In this document: positions 34,170 through 47,139 of the stretch, in pieces | How positions within the stretch are numbered: position 1 is the first letter of the stretch | Layout: each line of letters starts with the position of its first letter | The notes under the pieces: generated by a model | Database searches by the model: none | What the model was told of the DNA's origin: nothing | The model's input: the letters and a program-made list of their open reading frames with translations, nothing else | Assembly: GCA_944474755.1 (NCBI GenBank) | Contig: OX104117.1 | Location: 65,029,522-65,093,521 of the forward strand | Length of the DNA stretch: 64,000 bases | Direction: 5' to 3' | Source: Limnoperna fortunei | Lineage: Eukaryota; Mollusca; Bivalvia; Mytilida; Modiolidae | Program-made: the position numbers and the translations under genes

Positions 34170-34680
34170 CTTTTAGGATAGTCAAAAGGTATCCAAAAGT
34201 CCCAATTTTGAATACATTTTGTTGGCCTTTTAACACATTTTTAAAAAATACAAAAGATCTAAAAGATCACCTTTCTGTATACCTTGTTGACTTCAAAAGT
34301 CAGTCGAAATGGCCCACTTTTGATTTGACGAAAGGTGTTGCAAAGTTTACCTTTCCAAGTCTAAAATATGTTCAAAAGGTGAACAACAAAATATGACCTT
34401 TTTTCCAAAATATAATCTGTTGTAGACAAAAGATAATAAAAAGTTCAAATATCCACACAAGAAAAGGTGATGAAATGTTGGCCACAGATGGTATTTTCAA
34501 AACCAAAAGACCAATGTCATATGGTATTTTGACAAAATTAAAATCCAAAAGGTCTCCTTTTGTATTGATGAAATTACAAAAAAATGCATAAAAGGTTACT
34601 TGTTATAATTTTAAATATGGTCCAAATGTTCTAAAAGTCCATATTTTGCACAAATAACATTACAAAATGGACATTTAGGT
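34170..34680. repeat. Left subterminal repeat region (AAAAGGT motifs)
   Basis: GTCAAAAGGTATCC, ATCACCTTTCTG, TTACCTTTCC, TTCAAAAGGTGAAC, AGAAAAGGTGATG, CCAAAAGGTCTCC and AAAAGGTTAC occur in both orientations, spaced 30-80 bp. Confidence 0.6.
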
Positions 34681-35335
34681 TAGGGGAAAGATGATATGAT
34701 GAAAAAAAGCTACAGTTAGGCTCACATAGATTTTCTTTTTTGAACCTTTTTTTTCAGCATTCCAAAAATGTCCACCTTGACCTCTCATTTTGTAAACTAG
34801 TGAGCATCATTGCTGACTTACATTTATCAATAATACTAGTCTTGTGATAAAAGGTTGGGCAAGTTTTACGCTAGAAATATTGCTGACACTGTGCTCACTG
34901 AAGCTCTAATATTGGACTGTTGAATTTGTATCAATAGGATGACCACTAACTTGAACAATGGTCAAGGAATTCTAGATGGCACATAATTTAGTAAGTAGAG
35001 TTAAAGTGTAATAGCTAATATAATTGCCTATTATCACTGATCTGACAGGCTAGTCTAATGGCAATTAATCCCAAAGTTGTAAATTCTATTAACCTTGGTA
35101 TCTTTTATTTGTTACAATTTTCTCATTTTCTTCAAGTGGATAAATATTAAATAAAAAAGAATTAAACAATTCAACGATTTATTGAATAAATGCTCATTAT
35201 GTCAATATTTACATTTTTCAATCTCTTTTACAATCCAAGATGAAGGTGTTTTAGTTCATTTATGGTGGCTTATTTTCTGTCCTTTCTGCGTTTGGTTGAA
35301 CAAATGTCAATAAATTTACAGTCTAATTTCATCTT

Positions 35336-35496
35336 TTATTCTTTAAATTTATCCAATTTTGAAGATGTCTTGTATGTAATAAATCCATCTTGACATTCCT
35401 CATATGAGGGCATATATAGGCCATTAAGACAGGTCTCATCTTCTTGACATCGCTGATCTCGATATTGTCTAGTGCAGTTATGATCCGCTTGGCTTT
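35336..35496 (-). CDS. Possible terminal exon of an unidentified Cys-containing protein
   Basis: On the minus strand a polypyrimidine acceptor ending TATATTTTTCAG precedes an open stretch at 35496. It reads QADHNCTRQYRDQRCQEDET then a continuation with CLNGLYMPSYEECQDGF, ending TAA at 35336-35338. Four Cys residues are spaced C-x8-C-x5-C-x12-C. An AATAAA signal lies ~155 bp downstream (about 35180, minus). No upstream exon was found and I recognise no family. It lies inside the CACTA-like element, so it may be transposon-encoded or captured. Confidence 0.35.
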
Positions 35497-36363
35497 CTGA
35501 AAAATATATATACAGTGTATGTGTGTTGTACAGATCTAGAAATAACTAAAATGATAAGTGGCACAGTATGTAATAATAATAAATGTTGACATTTTGTATA
35601 AAACACCCATAAAAGTGAACATTTGGGAGGGGCTTGAGGGGGTCCATTAACAGGCTAACAATTTTTAATTTTTTTCCCAAAACAGATGCAGGTGCACAAT
35701 GATGCTGTCAACACTGTCCAGTTTTATTAAAAAAAAGAAATGAAATGTATTTTAATTGCTGTATATATGAGCAAGTCAAATCATTTCAAGGTACATTGTA
35801 AATACTTAATAACTAGCCCACTTTGTTACATTTTCCATGTTTTATAGAAACACAGCGCATTTTGTTTATTTGAACATGTACATGTAATTACTTGTCTACT
35901 AGACTCTCAGAACTCGAGAAATGTTCAGTATTTCATAAATTTTTGCTAATAGTTTGGCTTTTTATGGTTTAAAAAGTACATTTTATTTGTACTAAAATTT
36001 TGAAAATGGAGTTCAACCCATTTTTATTTTCCATCATGGACAAATTAGAAGTCGCATATAATTCTAATATGACTTGCTTTAAAGGCTTTGAGACCACAAC
36101 TGTGGTAAAAATATGATTTATCTATGAGCAACACACGCTGAGAAGGGCGTGTTTTAAATGGCTGTTCCAATTACAAAACTGTAACTCCCACCAGAAAGCT
36201 ATTGCATATGACGTATAAATCTTATAAATAGCGACACACGCTATAATTATCCGTTGCAATATATTGTGTGTTACATTGCCGGAACAGCCAGTTTATGGCG
36301 GAAATGTTGTTTTCTATTGGTACGGAAATATTATAAATGTACTATAATTATCTTATTAGATTA

Positions 36364-36500
36364 GAAATAATTAACGGAGGCTGTGATTTTTCATTGTATT
36401 ACCACGGGATGACCATTTATGTCGTTATTTTAAATAACATGACATAAGTGGTCACCTCGTGGTAAAACAATGATAAACCACAGGCTCAGTGAATTATTTC
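36364..36500. mobile_element. 137-bp foldback element
   Basis: Arms GAAATAATT..AGGCTGTG..ATTGTATTACCACGG and the complement ending GTGAATTATTTC meet around GTTATTTTAAATAAC. Near-complete palindrome, no coding capacity. Confidence 0.75.
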
Positions 36501-37483
36501 TTAAATACCCCTTTTAAGCCATTTGGGGGGGGGGGGGTCCAATCGTTTTGCCTCGGAAAGTGAGTCATTTCACCCTGATATAACATTAAAAATAAAGTAA
36601 TAAACACATTTTACAAGTTTTGAAGTTATTTTAAAAAATTTCAATTTGAACCACTAGGTACAATATAATGTATCAACTGAAACACCAAATACCAATGATG
36701 TTGTAGTATTTGCATAAACTTATCGCCTTAAAAAACATCGTCATATGTAAAGTATATATATTTTACTGTGGGAAAACAACCCAGAGTGAACAGGTACATG
36801 TATCTGGTTGAAACATAAGTCTGGGACGAACTGACTCGATAGCGCCTTAAGGTACCAAAATTGTGATACAAAGGTACAAATCTGCCATAAATACATGATA
36901 ATTTACATTCTTGTTCCTTGATATACATTTATACTCTTTATAGGACAAAATATAAAGTAATCAATTCAAAGAAATGGGCCAACATCTGCTTATTAAATTA
37001 TTAAAATTAATAACCACATTAATACAATACAGCCTAGTGTTATGATATAATTTTATGTATCATTCATTTGGACTGCTTCTCATTATCGACGAATTTAGTT
37101 CTCCAATAAAAACCGTGTATTTCTCTTAAATTTTTTATACATGTATATTGTGTTTTTTGTAGGTAAATATTGCTAACCTTAGCAGATTTCCATATGAAAG
37201 TACACAATCATCAAGTACATGTATAACTGAACCATTGAAGCTCAGTTATGGAGATGTCTAATTACATGAAGATTCCTGAAGGAATTGTAAGCCACAATTA
37301 ATTATCAGCTTATTAAAAATAATAACTTCTGGCCATGATGAGTCTTACAACATGTTTGACTCCTACTGAGTTACTGATGCAGGAGCATTCATATGATGAG
37401 ATTTGCAAAGGGGAGTTGGGAGGGGAAGGATGTTGTAATAAAACTAATAAATGTACTAGTATATGGAGTTATTTTATGACCCC

Positions 37484-37680
37484 CAATTTGTATTTGGGGA
37501 GGAAGCTGGAGTACCTGGAGAAACCTCCAACCTTTGGTAGGAAAACTGGCAATCCTTGTCAATTAAGATTGAAGTCGAGTACACCCTACCCGCAGTTGAC
37601 TCGAACCAGCAACCTCTGTGTTGACAGACCACATGATCAATAGTAGACAAACTACCTTAACCACTGGCCACCGAGGCCTC
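37484..37680 (-). repeat. tRNA-derived SINE with good tRNA-like head
   Basis: On the minus strand GAGGCCTCGGTGGCCAGTGG and TTAAGGTAG give an A box and GGTTCGAGTC a perfect B box. The body ends in the GGTAGGAAAACTGG module. This is the best head of the family in the window. The frame 37335-37643 overlaps it and is not a gene. Confidence 0.8.
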
Positions 37681-37814
37681 TGATACCTGAATAGGGGTAA
37701 ATGCATCATGCTTTCATGCCAGAGACAGCTGTTCATAGGATATGTTGCTTAGTTTAGTTTTAGTGTTAACTTTCATAAGTACTTATTTTAATTGTTACAT
37801 TTTATTTTACAAAG

Positions 37815-37885
37815 GAGTTTAAAAGGATGAGGAAAGAAATGGTTAAAGCAAGAAGAGGAAATGAGACAAAAGCAAAGAATCAAAG
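37815..37885 (+). CDS. Exon-like piece, basic peptide (low confidence)
   Basis: Acceptor TTTATTTTACAAAG and donor CAAAG/GTAGGT bound a 71-nt open stretch reading EFKRMRKEMVKARRGNETKA. It joins in phase to 38424-38454, which follows acceptor TTTTATTTCAG and ends RKTNHTWT and TGA. No family or upstream exon recognised; chance splice-like signals are possible. Confidence 0.25.
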
Positions 37886-38764
37886 GTAGGTAAAATGTTA
37901 CTTGAATTTACATGTATGTTTATTTCCTGTATTAGAATGTTTCTGCCCTAAATTACCAGGTAGATACATGTATAAAGATCAAAATTTTGAATTGTGTGGG
38001 TTTTTTTTCATCTCCCAAAACCTAGTAACAGAATAAATAATGGCAACCTGTAGCAGAACTTATAATACATCTGTTGAATTAGAGAAATGAAATAACAGCA
38101 GTGATTCTGTGCCGGTCATTGGGACCATCACATGGTATAAAAATATCGGACCTAACTATATTTAGGCAGACTGTACAGTGGACTTTCGCTGACTCAGAAA
38201 TGACACTGTCACTCTGAAATTTTGCTGTTTCAATGTTGACATGTCCAACTTGTTTACTAGGTTTTAGTCAATTTTTATACAAATTTTACTTGTATGGTAT
38301 ACTTCCAAATATTTGTCATAAAAATCATTTTCTTCACCAACCTTAAACACATTATAATATCATCTTTCTGTTGGCTGTATTTATATAATACTTTGATTAT
38401 TCCAATTTTGTATTTTATTTCAGGTACAGAAAAACAAATCATACTTGGACTTGAACTGGTCACCAAGAGTATATAGAAACTTTTAGAGACGAAACAGTGA
38501 TTCCTAGTAAAAACAAAGTGAAAATAATCAATATCTTTAAAAAGAGACTGTTTTCAAACATTGTAAAATACCAGAGAAGTGAAATATTCATCTTGCAAAG
38601 GAAAAATAAGAAAATTAATGATTGAATTTTTAAAGTTTGTTGTCACTGAATTGAAATTTTTTAGAATAGTTAAAATATCATTATTATATAAATATTAAAC
38701 AAATATTACTGCAAACAGGAAGTTACAATGACATGCTTAATTTATTGGTGAATGAGCTGTGATA

Positions 38765-39170
38765 TCTAGGAGAAAGCGTGCACACGAAACATGGAGCTTC
38801 TTTTCCTTAATTGGAGTGTGCACAAAAATCAGTGAAACTGCTGCCCTTGGGGAGAAAGCATGCACACAAACCAGTGAAGCCGCTACTCCTTGCATTGGGA
38901 GAAAGCGTGCACACGAACCAGTGAAGCTGCTACTCCTTGCTTTGGGAAAAAGTGTGCACACAAACAAGTGAAGCCGCTACCCTTTCATTGGGAGAAAGCG
39001 TGCACACGAACCAGTGAAGCCCCCAATCCCTTGCTTTGGGAAAATTAAAGCGTGCACACGAACCAGTGAAGCCGCTACTCCTTGCATTGTGAGAAAGTGT
39101 GCACACGAATCAGTGAAGCCGCTACTCCTTGCATTGGGAGAAAAGGTGCACACACACCACTGAAGTCGCT
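38765..39170. repeat. ~47-bp minisatellite, about 8 units
   Basis: Each unit contains GAGAAAGCGTGCACACGAAC and CAGTGAAGCCGCTACTCCTT. The frames 38737-38967 and 38759-38971 arise from it. Confidence 0.8.
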
Positions 39171-40659
39171 TTTCTTAGATTAAACAGTTTACACACCAAG
39201 CAAATCTTAGCAAGTCATTGTGTTAGATATAAATACATAGATGGTATTTAGAATGCAACAAATAAAATGAAAAAGTCATCTCTGACAGACATGTCTGCAA
39301 GCATTTATTAGATTGCAATGTAAGAGTTTGCAACATTAATTTATTGACTTGTATGATGCTAAAAAAGTAGTTGCATAGTTAAAATAAAATGACATTAGTT
39401 TTCAAAAAACCAAAATTTTATTTTGGTCATATGAGAAAATTGTTTCAAATAATATTCCATCAAAATTGTATAACAGTTTAGAAGGTACTGAAGCATGTTT
39501 TGAGCAAATTCAGGTTAGGATTACTTAAATGAAGACAACGTTAACAAACATTAGAATTTGAGTAAGAAATAGGGAAGCAATCATACTGGTTTTGTGGCAT
39601 TATGGCAGTATATTTAATATATTTCTGATGTTGATGTGACCTTACTTTTGATAATTTTATAGGCATTTTTCAAGTTTCTGTCTTATAAATTGAGTGTGTA
39701 TTCCAAAGATGAGAGGAATTACTCTGCACATATACCATTTATCAAAACTTTTAAAGAGGAATGCTGGAATTCAAGCAATACGTACTTTGTATTAGATGTT
39801 AAGTTTTGTATGAATTTGGTGATTGTTTTCGTGTAGTTAAAGGTTCAATTTCTTACCATTTTCTTTCTAATATTGGAAAAATTTGTAATCAACCCCTTAT
39901 TAGTAACGAGTCCTACATTTTCTTTTTTCATATACATGTTAGATTTATTGTTATAAATTGTAATATTTAAGTTCTTTACTGATTCTTAGATCAAGTCAAG
40001 TTACAATAGCATAGTGCTGTATATTTTTAGTATGCGGATATATTTGCTGCTTGACATTTGTTATGAATATAATACTGCATTGTGGTATATTTGTAAGGAA
40101 GTATTTTCTCATGAATGTCAAGTGTACACAAATAAAATTTATGTGGAAAAGGAAGAAAAGAAATGCAAAAGAAGAAATATATAGTGCCAACTAACTTCTG
40201 AACAATCTTTGTACACACTGTTAAAATAGTATAATAGTATGATGTGATGTTTTTGCTGTATTTTTTTAAATACTTACATATATAGTGTAATGTTCTTATT
40301 CCAAATGCTTCTTATTAATCAATGTTAACATAAATTATCTGTTGGTTTTTATCATTCTTTAGGTAGATATTTAAGGTCCATTTTAAAGGTGTCATTTAAA
40401 TCACAGGAGCGTTTTAAGTTCGGAAATATACTGCTGAAATTCATGACATTACTCAATATTGTATGACACTGAATTTCTCACTAGTTGGACATTACACCTA
40501 TTGTTTGAAGATTTTGGAATTGAGATCAACATTGATTCAAGACTGTACCACTACTAGGAAAGATAAAAATATCATAGTTTTATAATATTTATTTCATATT
40601 GCAGCAAAATGTAATTAAACTGTCAAAACAGACAATATAACAAATTCCTCGCATTTTAA

Positions 40660-41070
40660 ATTAATATGATCAAATGTCACAGATGACTATTCATCCACCT
40701 TCATTATAAACAAAACGTACATGTAACATGTCGTTGAAGATGATTTTTGGTGGACTTGTTAAAATGTCATTGGTGACCTTTCATCCACCTGTCAGTATCA
40801 ACAAAATTTCTGAGATAAAATATCGTTCCTCTTTTATTAGGAAAAAATTTTGCAGACGACCTGTTGTCCACCTGTCATTGTACACAAAATGTCCCAGTAA
40901 ATATATCGTTCACCTTTCAGTTTGAACGAAATGTCAAAGATGACCTGTTATTCATCTTTTAATTTTAATGAAAGATCAAATATTGTCTGTCGTTCACATT
41001 TCTAAAATACAAAAGGTCAACGGTTGCCTTTTCTACCACAAAATTTAACAAAATATGGACTTTGGATATA
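40660..41070. repeat. Right subterminal repeat region (CACCTTTCA motifs)
   Basis: Repeating ~55-60-bp blocks with GACCTTTCATCCACCTGTCA, TTCACCTTTCAGTTTGAACG and GACCTGTTATTCATC, plus CAAAAGGTCAACGG near the end. They mirror the left subterminal motifs. Confidence 0.6.
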
Positions 41071-41344
41071 GGTCAACTTTTGATACTATTTTGGGCTTGA
41101 CAAAATGTGAACAAAAGACGATTTTTCGTGCAGTGATAATACGACGGTGTCCTATAAGGTATGCAAAATTTCTAAATGAAAGTAAAGAGACAACAAATAT
41201 ATCAGTAAAATGATCTGAAGTGTGTTTCAGTTACATAAACATCAAATTACAGATCTAGTTTATAACTAAGTGTATAGCAGCTCTACATTTTTAGTGTAAT
41301 TAATGTACATATGATATAAATGCTGCGCCATGTTTATCCTCCTT

Positions 41345-41630
41345 GGTTTGCTCCGATTTCATAATTTCTGGCATCTTATCAATCGCAAAAAAACAACAAA
41401 TTGTTACTGAGGTTTTGAGTTTCTACGTCGATTCGGTTTGCTCCGATTTCAAAACTTCTGGCATCTTATCAATCGCAAAAAGCAACATATTATTACTAAT
41501 GTTTTGAGTTTCTACGTCGATTCGGTTTGCTCAGATTTCAAAACTTGTGGCATCTCATCAATCGCTAAAAACAACAATAATTATTGTGACTGAGGTTTCG
41601 AGTTTCTACGTCACTATTCGTAATTTTATT
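41345..41630. repeat. ~107-bp tandem repeat, three units
   Basis: TCGGTTTGCTCCGATTTCA, TGGCATCTTATCAATCGC and GAGTTTCTACGTCGATTCGG repeat at about 107-bp spacing. Confidence 0.75.
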
Positions 41631-41646
41631 ACTTAATATATTTACT

Positions 41647-42387
41647 TTAACACTTTAATACTTGAAAGTCTACTTTGACATAATCGTCTTTGATGTGAGA
41701 CAAAAACTCAACTAATAGAGTTACTACGTTCTTAAAACTTAATAATTCATTGTCTGCATAGGCAAATTGTGTATTAAATTCATTTAGTGACTGTTTCTCT
41801 TCTATTGTGTTTAGTTTCGTTTCTATGCCACTAAAAAGTTCATTTAACAACGTTTCTAATCGTTGTATTGTAGGATGACTAAGAACGTCTTGTTGATATT
41901 TCTGCTCAAGAAACTGGATAACGCTGACCTGGAAACGGAAAAGTTCTTATCGGTGTACTAGACTTAATTTGTGTGTATTGGGCATGGCACTGATAAATTG
42001 ATGAATTAATCATATTGTTAATATTCCGATTAGTGTTAATGTTGGACTCAGGTGAAATGTAATTATTTAATAAAACTTGTAATGCTTCACTTATTATATC
42101 GGATAAATGTACTTGATTTTCTTTGTCACTCTTGCTTGTCTGTTTTCTTTATCGTGAACTGAAGTGGGTTTGTTTAAATTTGCACTTGTTTGCAGATAGT
42201 CGTCCGTTGAAATTTGCCCTTAATCTGGTGTAATTTTTTTTGTTTTTTTATCACGCGTCTCGGCATCACTAAATCCTGGTATAACATCACTGGTTTGTAC
42301 TGTTATAAAAAAACTGTAGATATGTTTCCCTTCTATTTGACTTATCACATACGTAAGGCTCGAACATGCATTTTCAATTTTGGCACG
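41647..42387 (-). pseudogene. Unidentified broken ORF
   Basis: Minus-strand coding-like sequence in three frames: from 42387 AKIENACSSLTYVISQIEGK and SDVIPGFSDAETRDKK, a TAA near 42220, then STDDYLQTSANLN; a frame change to VHLSDIISEALQVLLNNYIS..INTNRNINN; and another to QFLEQKYQQDVLSHP..LLNELFSGIETKLNTIEE, ending at TAA 41647. A splice-like CCGTTTCCAG near 41933 could replace the last frame change. About 240 residues in total, no family recognised. Its consistent hydrophilic, helix-prone character across joins argues for a former gene. Confidence 0.45.
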
Positions 42388-44400
42388 CGATTATTAATCG
42401 TAGATAACTAGCCATACCGAATGAAAAGAAAGATTGTATAATAATATCACGAAAATTGGTTGCTTTGTCTTGTAAAGGTTATATTTATATAGCCCCGCAC
42501 AAACCCCACCAAACCCAAAACAAAATAATAAATAAATCAAATACAAAACAAACAATTAAAACATTAACCTCAATAAATGAATATAAAAAGTTGAAATATT
42601 CCTGCAGTTTGCACATAAAAAGGATCACTTAATTATTACCTTGTCGTGTACACGTAGTTTTATATTTGTGTTGCCCTGAATTTCTAACAGACTTCTAGCA
42701 GTGAAATCGATATTTTTATGTCAAAAATCAAAGCTTACTCTATTGTTTTTATTAGGCGACAATAACCCAAAATTTTGCGTACAATGTTATAATTTTCTAA
42801 TACATTTCCCAATATTTGTGACCTAAGGAATTGGAAATCGAGTGTAATAATTAAGTAACACAAATTATAATATTCGATTGAATATAACTCGGCTTTTATG
42901 AAAAAATCGCTCCCGATCATAGTTTCTCATAATTACATGTACTGTCAGACGACCATGACATACAAATTAAGAAACCCGATCAACATTCGAGTTTTTTACC
43001 CGTTGTTCAGCAAGTCACAGATCCAAAGAAATACTATCCTTAAATATTGCAATTACTGAAAAGAAAATGCATGTTTATATACATTCATTATTAGGCGTAG
43101 CAAACGATGAATTAATAGAATTTTATAATAAAGAAAAATGCTTCTTATCTTAAACTGCAATGTGATAGTGATGATTTAAATGTTTGTATGATTTTGAGAA
43201 CTTATTGCAAAACAATACAATAGTGTAGGTGTAGGCCTGTTAACTATGGCCTCAAACCTGTACAAAAAATAAATATATCTTATAATACCTTGTATATAGC
43301 TGACTCAAGAGTAGGTTCAGATAAAGATATTGGCATGCAAAGATTAAAGTGCAGTTTACCATTTGATACAATCTTCCATTTTGTTCCCTTTCCTTTATAT
43401 TCAGTTTGTCATTGTATGTTACAGTAAAGCATTTTGGGTACAATAAATATGGCTTTAAAACATGCCATCCGTGGAATATCTGTATAACAGTTTATCAGAT
43501 AAAAAACAAAAAGAGATCAAATTATGTTGATAGTGTAAGAGGCGACTCGGACTGTATTATAGCTGGTTGAATGCATGTTAATGTTATAAATTGGTATTTT
43601 GACTTATGTTGTTTCTTGCAAACACTCAATGACAGTACAGTAGCCTATACGTTGGAAACCTATACTAAAAGCTATAAACATGGACGTTCTTAATTCTTAA
43701 CCTATCTCTACTTAAAAATAGCCTAATGTTTTATATTTTTAGTACATGAAGGTTTCGAAGAAATAAACAAATTTAATTTCATTGTATAATATAGTATTCA
43801 ACAGTAAATAATTAGGACAAATTATACTAAACAATCAAAGTACTTGACAATAATTCTACGATTTGCGACACTGCTTATTTCTCAAAATAACTTTCTGATA
43901 GATATAATTGCTAGCTCTAGACATTACAATAATTTATTAGATTTTGAGATGCCACGTCTTCTTGATATAATACTTGTACGTTTACGTTCTCCTATTTCAA
44001 CACGTCTTTTCTTTTCTTCTGGCAATTCAATAAATACACCTGCTGAAACCGTACTGATATTTGACTAGATTGGAGGCTCTGACTGTTAGAAAGGAACAAA
44101 CCAACCAGATAATATAACAATGAAAGGCTTAGAGAACATAGTTATGAAGTTCATATTAAAAAATAAACAAACAACCCATAATTGATGTTACAGTTGTTAA
44201 AACTAATATCCTGTCAAACATAACTATGTACCATTGAATTCTGGTTTTCACTTGTATTTATGTGGTTATATGTATAGTTATTATCATTTCATAAGAACTC
44301 AATAAAATCCTAGAACTTCTCTCAGTGCCGGCTTTGACGCCAAATTCCAGTTTCATAAAATCGACTGTTGCTAATACATTTGTACATTTCCTTTATCAGC
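42388..44400. other. AT-rich DNA without recognised genes
   Basis: Scattered open frames (for example 42735-42920 and 43252-43443) show no motif. A short basic minus-strand stretch at 43924-44037 (LPEEKKRRVEIGERKRTSII) after a TTTCAGCAG acceptor-like site is the only coding-like hint. Confidence 0.4.
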
Positions 44401-44409
44401 AAACTATTA

Positions 44410-45485
44410 TTCGAATATTGGCTGTCGATAACTAATCCACATTAAACTATACTTCTCCATTAGTACAGAAAAAACAAATTCTCATCAAAAAACGGTTAAA
44501 TGTGTCTTTATAAAGCAAGCATTAATACTAGTCAGGTCCTAATTGTGGTAAACATTATGAGTATTAAGCCATTGGTTTTGTTTTCAGTATTTTCTCACCT
44601 ATATATAGCGTCTAACTTTTAAGGAAGGTATGAAACCGAACAGAACTACCGTCCTTTGGCAGGAATATTAATAATCCTTGTCAATTAAGGCATGATTCAT
44701 GTACATTTTGCCTGAAGTTAGACTGAATCTAAAAGCCTCAAGAGTAACTCTGCCATCAAGGAACCTATTACATATTACATATTGGTTTATTGATTGCCTT
44801 TACTAAACATCCGGCGATCAATACGTAGGACCTTCATTCTTTGTCGCCTCTTTGACTATATTAAATTTGATGATTTTGACGTTTTCTAGGCAATTTACCT
44901 TCATTTTAAAAAGCGACACTTTTGTCTCATAAAACTACAAGGTTAGCCTACATTTAAGAGAAAATGCTCAATCGGGAGTTGATATGATCTAAAAATCTTC
45001 TTTCACATTCAATTTCAGTCCAAAATAGTGTCTTTATTGACTCTCGACATGTTTGTGTTCAATTATAACTAGTAAAACTTTATTCAGTTTCCAAAAAATA
45101 TTCAGCTTTACAAAAATATTAAATTTATTCTGGTATTATGTACGGTTCAAATTCAACTTAGTAGACAACGGTAAACTGATCTGTTAAATAGTACTTCTTT
45201 TACTGATACAGGAATTAGTTGGTCCTATTCCGAAAACATTACCTCATGGTGTTAAAACTAATTAGATCATTACCACTTTGAGCAGAAGATGTCTTTCTAA
45301 TTGGTGTTTATTTCATCTTTCCCTTTGTTTATTGTCATGTTAATATTTTTAGACTACCGGAATGTGTATAAAATAATAACATTTAATAATAAACCAAGCC
45401 AATTCTATAGACAAAAACGAGGGCAAAATACTTGCTTGGAATTATTATGCACACTATTTACCAGAAAGTAAGTAACCCAAAACAA
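44410..45485. repeat. Segmental duplicate of 62575-63735
   Basis: Shared blocks in order: AAAGCAAGCATTAATA, CTATATATAGCGTCTAA, TAGGACC..TTGTCGCCTCT, AAAGCGACACTTTTGTC, TATGATCTAAAAATCTT and ACTAGAAAGTAAGTA-like TACCAGAAAGTAAGTA. This copy lacks both foldback MITEs present in the other. Confidence 0.75.
44590..44770 (-). repeat. Decayed SINE inside the segmental duplicate
   Basis: GGCAGGAATATTAATAATCC, TTGTCAATTAAGGCATG and the eroded head AACTCTGCCATCAAGG. A matching decayed copy is at 62740-62915, so the SINE predates the duplication. Confidence 0.5.
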
Positions 45486-46204
45486 ATTATTTTTATGCTG
45501 CATTACTAACTAAAATGAATGGAAAATGAAACTGTTTATCTGAATATCGAAGCGGCATGTTATGTGATACAAATACAATTATATTGTGTCAAACTACAAC
45601 TAGGACAAATTCTCAGCCGGATCATATATAGGGTTGCCAATGGGAAAGAAGATGATTGACCTTGAAAACAGAACTGTAACGTTTCAGCAATATAATAGCA
45701 TATCCTTTTATCCATCTCAAAAAATCCGGTTATTCAGCGAATGCAAGTTGTCCAGAAAAGTCATTTAACTGGAGGTTTCCAGTTATTCGGATTCGGAGAG
45801 GGCACGCTTTCAGCTATTGGGGGTGATGTAGGTTGTCTGGAAAAGTCGGGTTAACTAGAGAAGTCATATTATCTTTAAAAATATTATACCAATAAAATGG
45901 GTAAAATACTATTAAATCAATCCATTCTTTGTTAGAAACGAAGTGAATCGGATACCGAAACTGATCAAAAGTTCCTCTTATATAGTTTATGAGTACCATA
46001 CAATAGCTTGAATATGGTTTTAATATATTAAACAAGTGGTTCGCTAAAACAACTAGCTCCTACATAAAGAGCATACTGGCCTTACTCTTACATGACGCAA
46101 TTAAATATAATTGAAATAAATGTACATTTTCGAGTCTTGTTTGGTCGATCATCTGTGAATTCAAAATTATTTAGAAACCGCTATTAATTCCTAACAGAGA
46201 ATAT

Positions 46205-46470
46205 ACAACATGTGTAGAACAAATGTAGAAAATCTATATAACATGTTTAGTACATCTATGTAACATGCGTAGAACATGTGTAAAACATCTGTCGAACATG
46301 TGTAGAATATCTGTCGAACATATGAAGAATATCTTTAGAATATCTGTAGACACATCAGAAAACATAAATATAACACGCGTAGAACATTTGTAGAGCACGA
46401 GTAGAACAGTTTTTGAACATCTATACAAGAACTTTAGAACAGGTATAGAAAAGGTTTAGAAGATCTCTTA
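46205..46470. repeat. ~16-bp degenerate tandem repeat (TGTAGAACATCTGTAG)
   Basis: TGTAGAACAT/CTGTCGAACATGTGTAGA variants repeat throughout. The minus frame 46234-46428 is produced by it. 45490-46200 has no recognised feature. Confidence 0.7.
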
Positions 46471-46474
46471 AACA

Positions 46475-47000
46475 TGAACAATACAGAACCAACAGAAACG
46501 GTCCTATTCCACAAAACATAAACCGTTCAGAATTCAGAACCAACCGAATCAACAGGAAATAAAACGTGCACTATATAGAACCAATCGAAACTGCCTTTTA
46601 TTACATAAGACGAAGACAATACTGAACCAAAAAACGGCCCTTATTCCAAACAACATAAAGCGTGTTACAATACTGAACAATCAGAAACGGTCTTTATTCC
46701 ACATGACATTAATTGGCCAAATACGCCACAAAACAAAACGTACACAATACTGAACCAACATAAATAATAGTCCTCATTCCACAGGACATACAACGTACAC
46801 AATACATTACCAAAGAAAAGGCCATTATGCTGTAGGACATAACTAACAGAAACAGCTATATTCCATAAAACAATTCAGAACAATACAATACAACCTCTTA
46901 TTCCACACGAAATAAAACGTTCACATTATAAAATCAACAGAATCGACACTATTCCACAAAACATTAAACGTAATACACAATACAGAACCAATCCTTTTTA
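46475..47000. repeat. ~70-bp degenerate tandem repeat
   Basis: Blocks of ATTCCACAAAACATAAACCG, ACAATACAGAACCAACAGAA and ACGGTCCTATT recur about seven times with many substitutions. Confidence 0.6.
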
Positions 47001-47139
47001 AGATAGGACAGCAACTATCTAAAACTTACCAATGAACAAAGACTATAAACAATTCGTTTACTAAAAACCAATAACATTGCAGATTGATAAACGCCCAGTA
47101 AATAAATACCAAATTACCGAGAACAATGAGTGGAAATTT

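Larger units (their letters stand above)
34152..41135. mobile_element. 6.98-kb CACTA/EnSpm-like element
   Basis: It starts CACTGCATCAAACAAT and ends with TGCAGTG, whose complement reads CACTGCACGAAAAAT. Flanked by ATA on both sides (34149-34151, 41136-41138). Both subterminal ~400-500 bp are rich in short direct and inverted CACCTTT/AAAGGT motifs, as in CACTA elements. CACT(A/G) ends and a 2-3-bp duplication are the superfamily hallmarks. No recognisable transposase was read; it contains a SINE, a foldback element, a minisatellite and a few exon-like pieces. Confidence 0.7.

Noticed and set aside
43924..44037. Basic 37-residue stretch on minus strand after TTTCAGCAG
   Set aside because: Single short piece with no poly(A) signal or partner exon; kept only as a hint in the interval entry.
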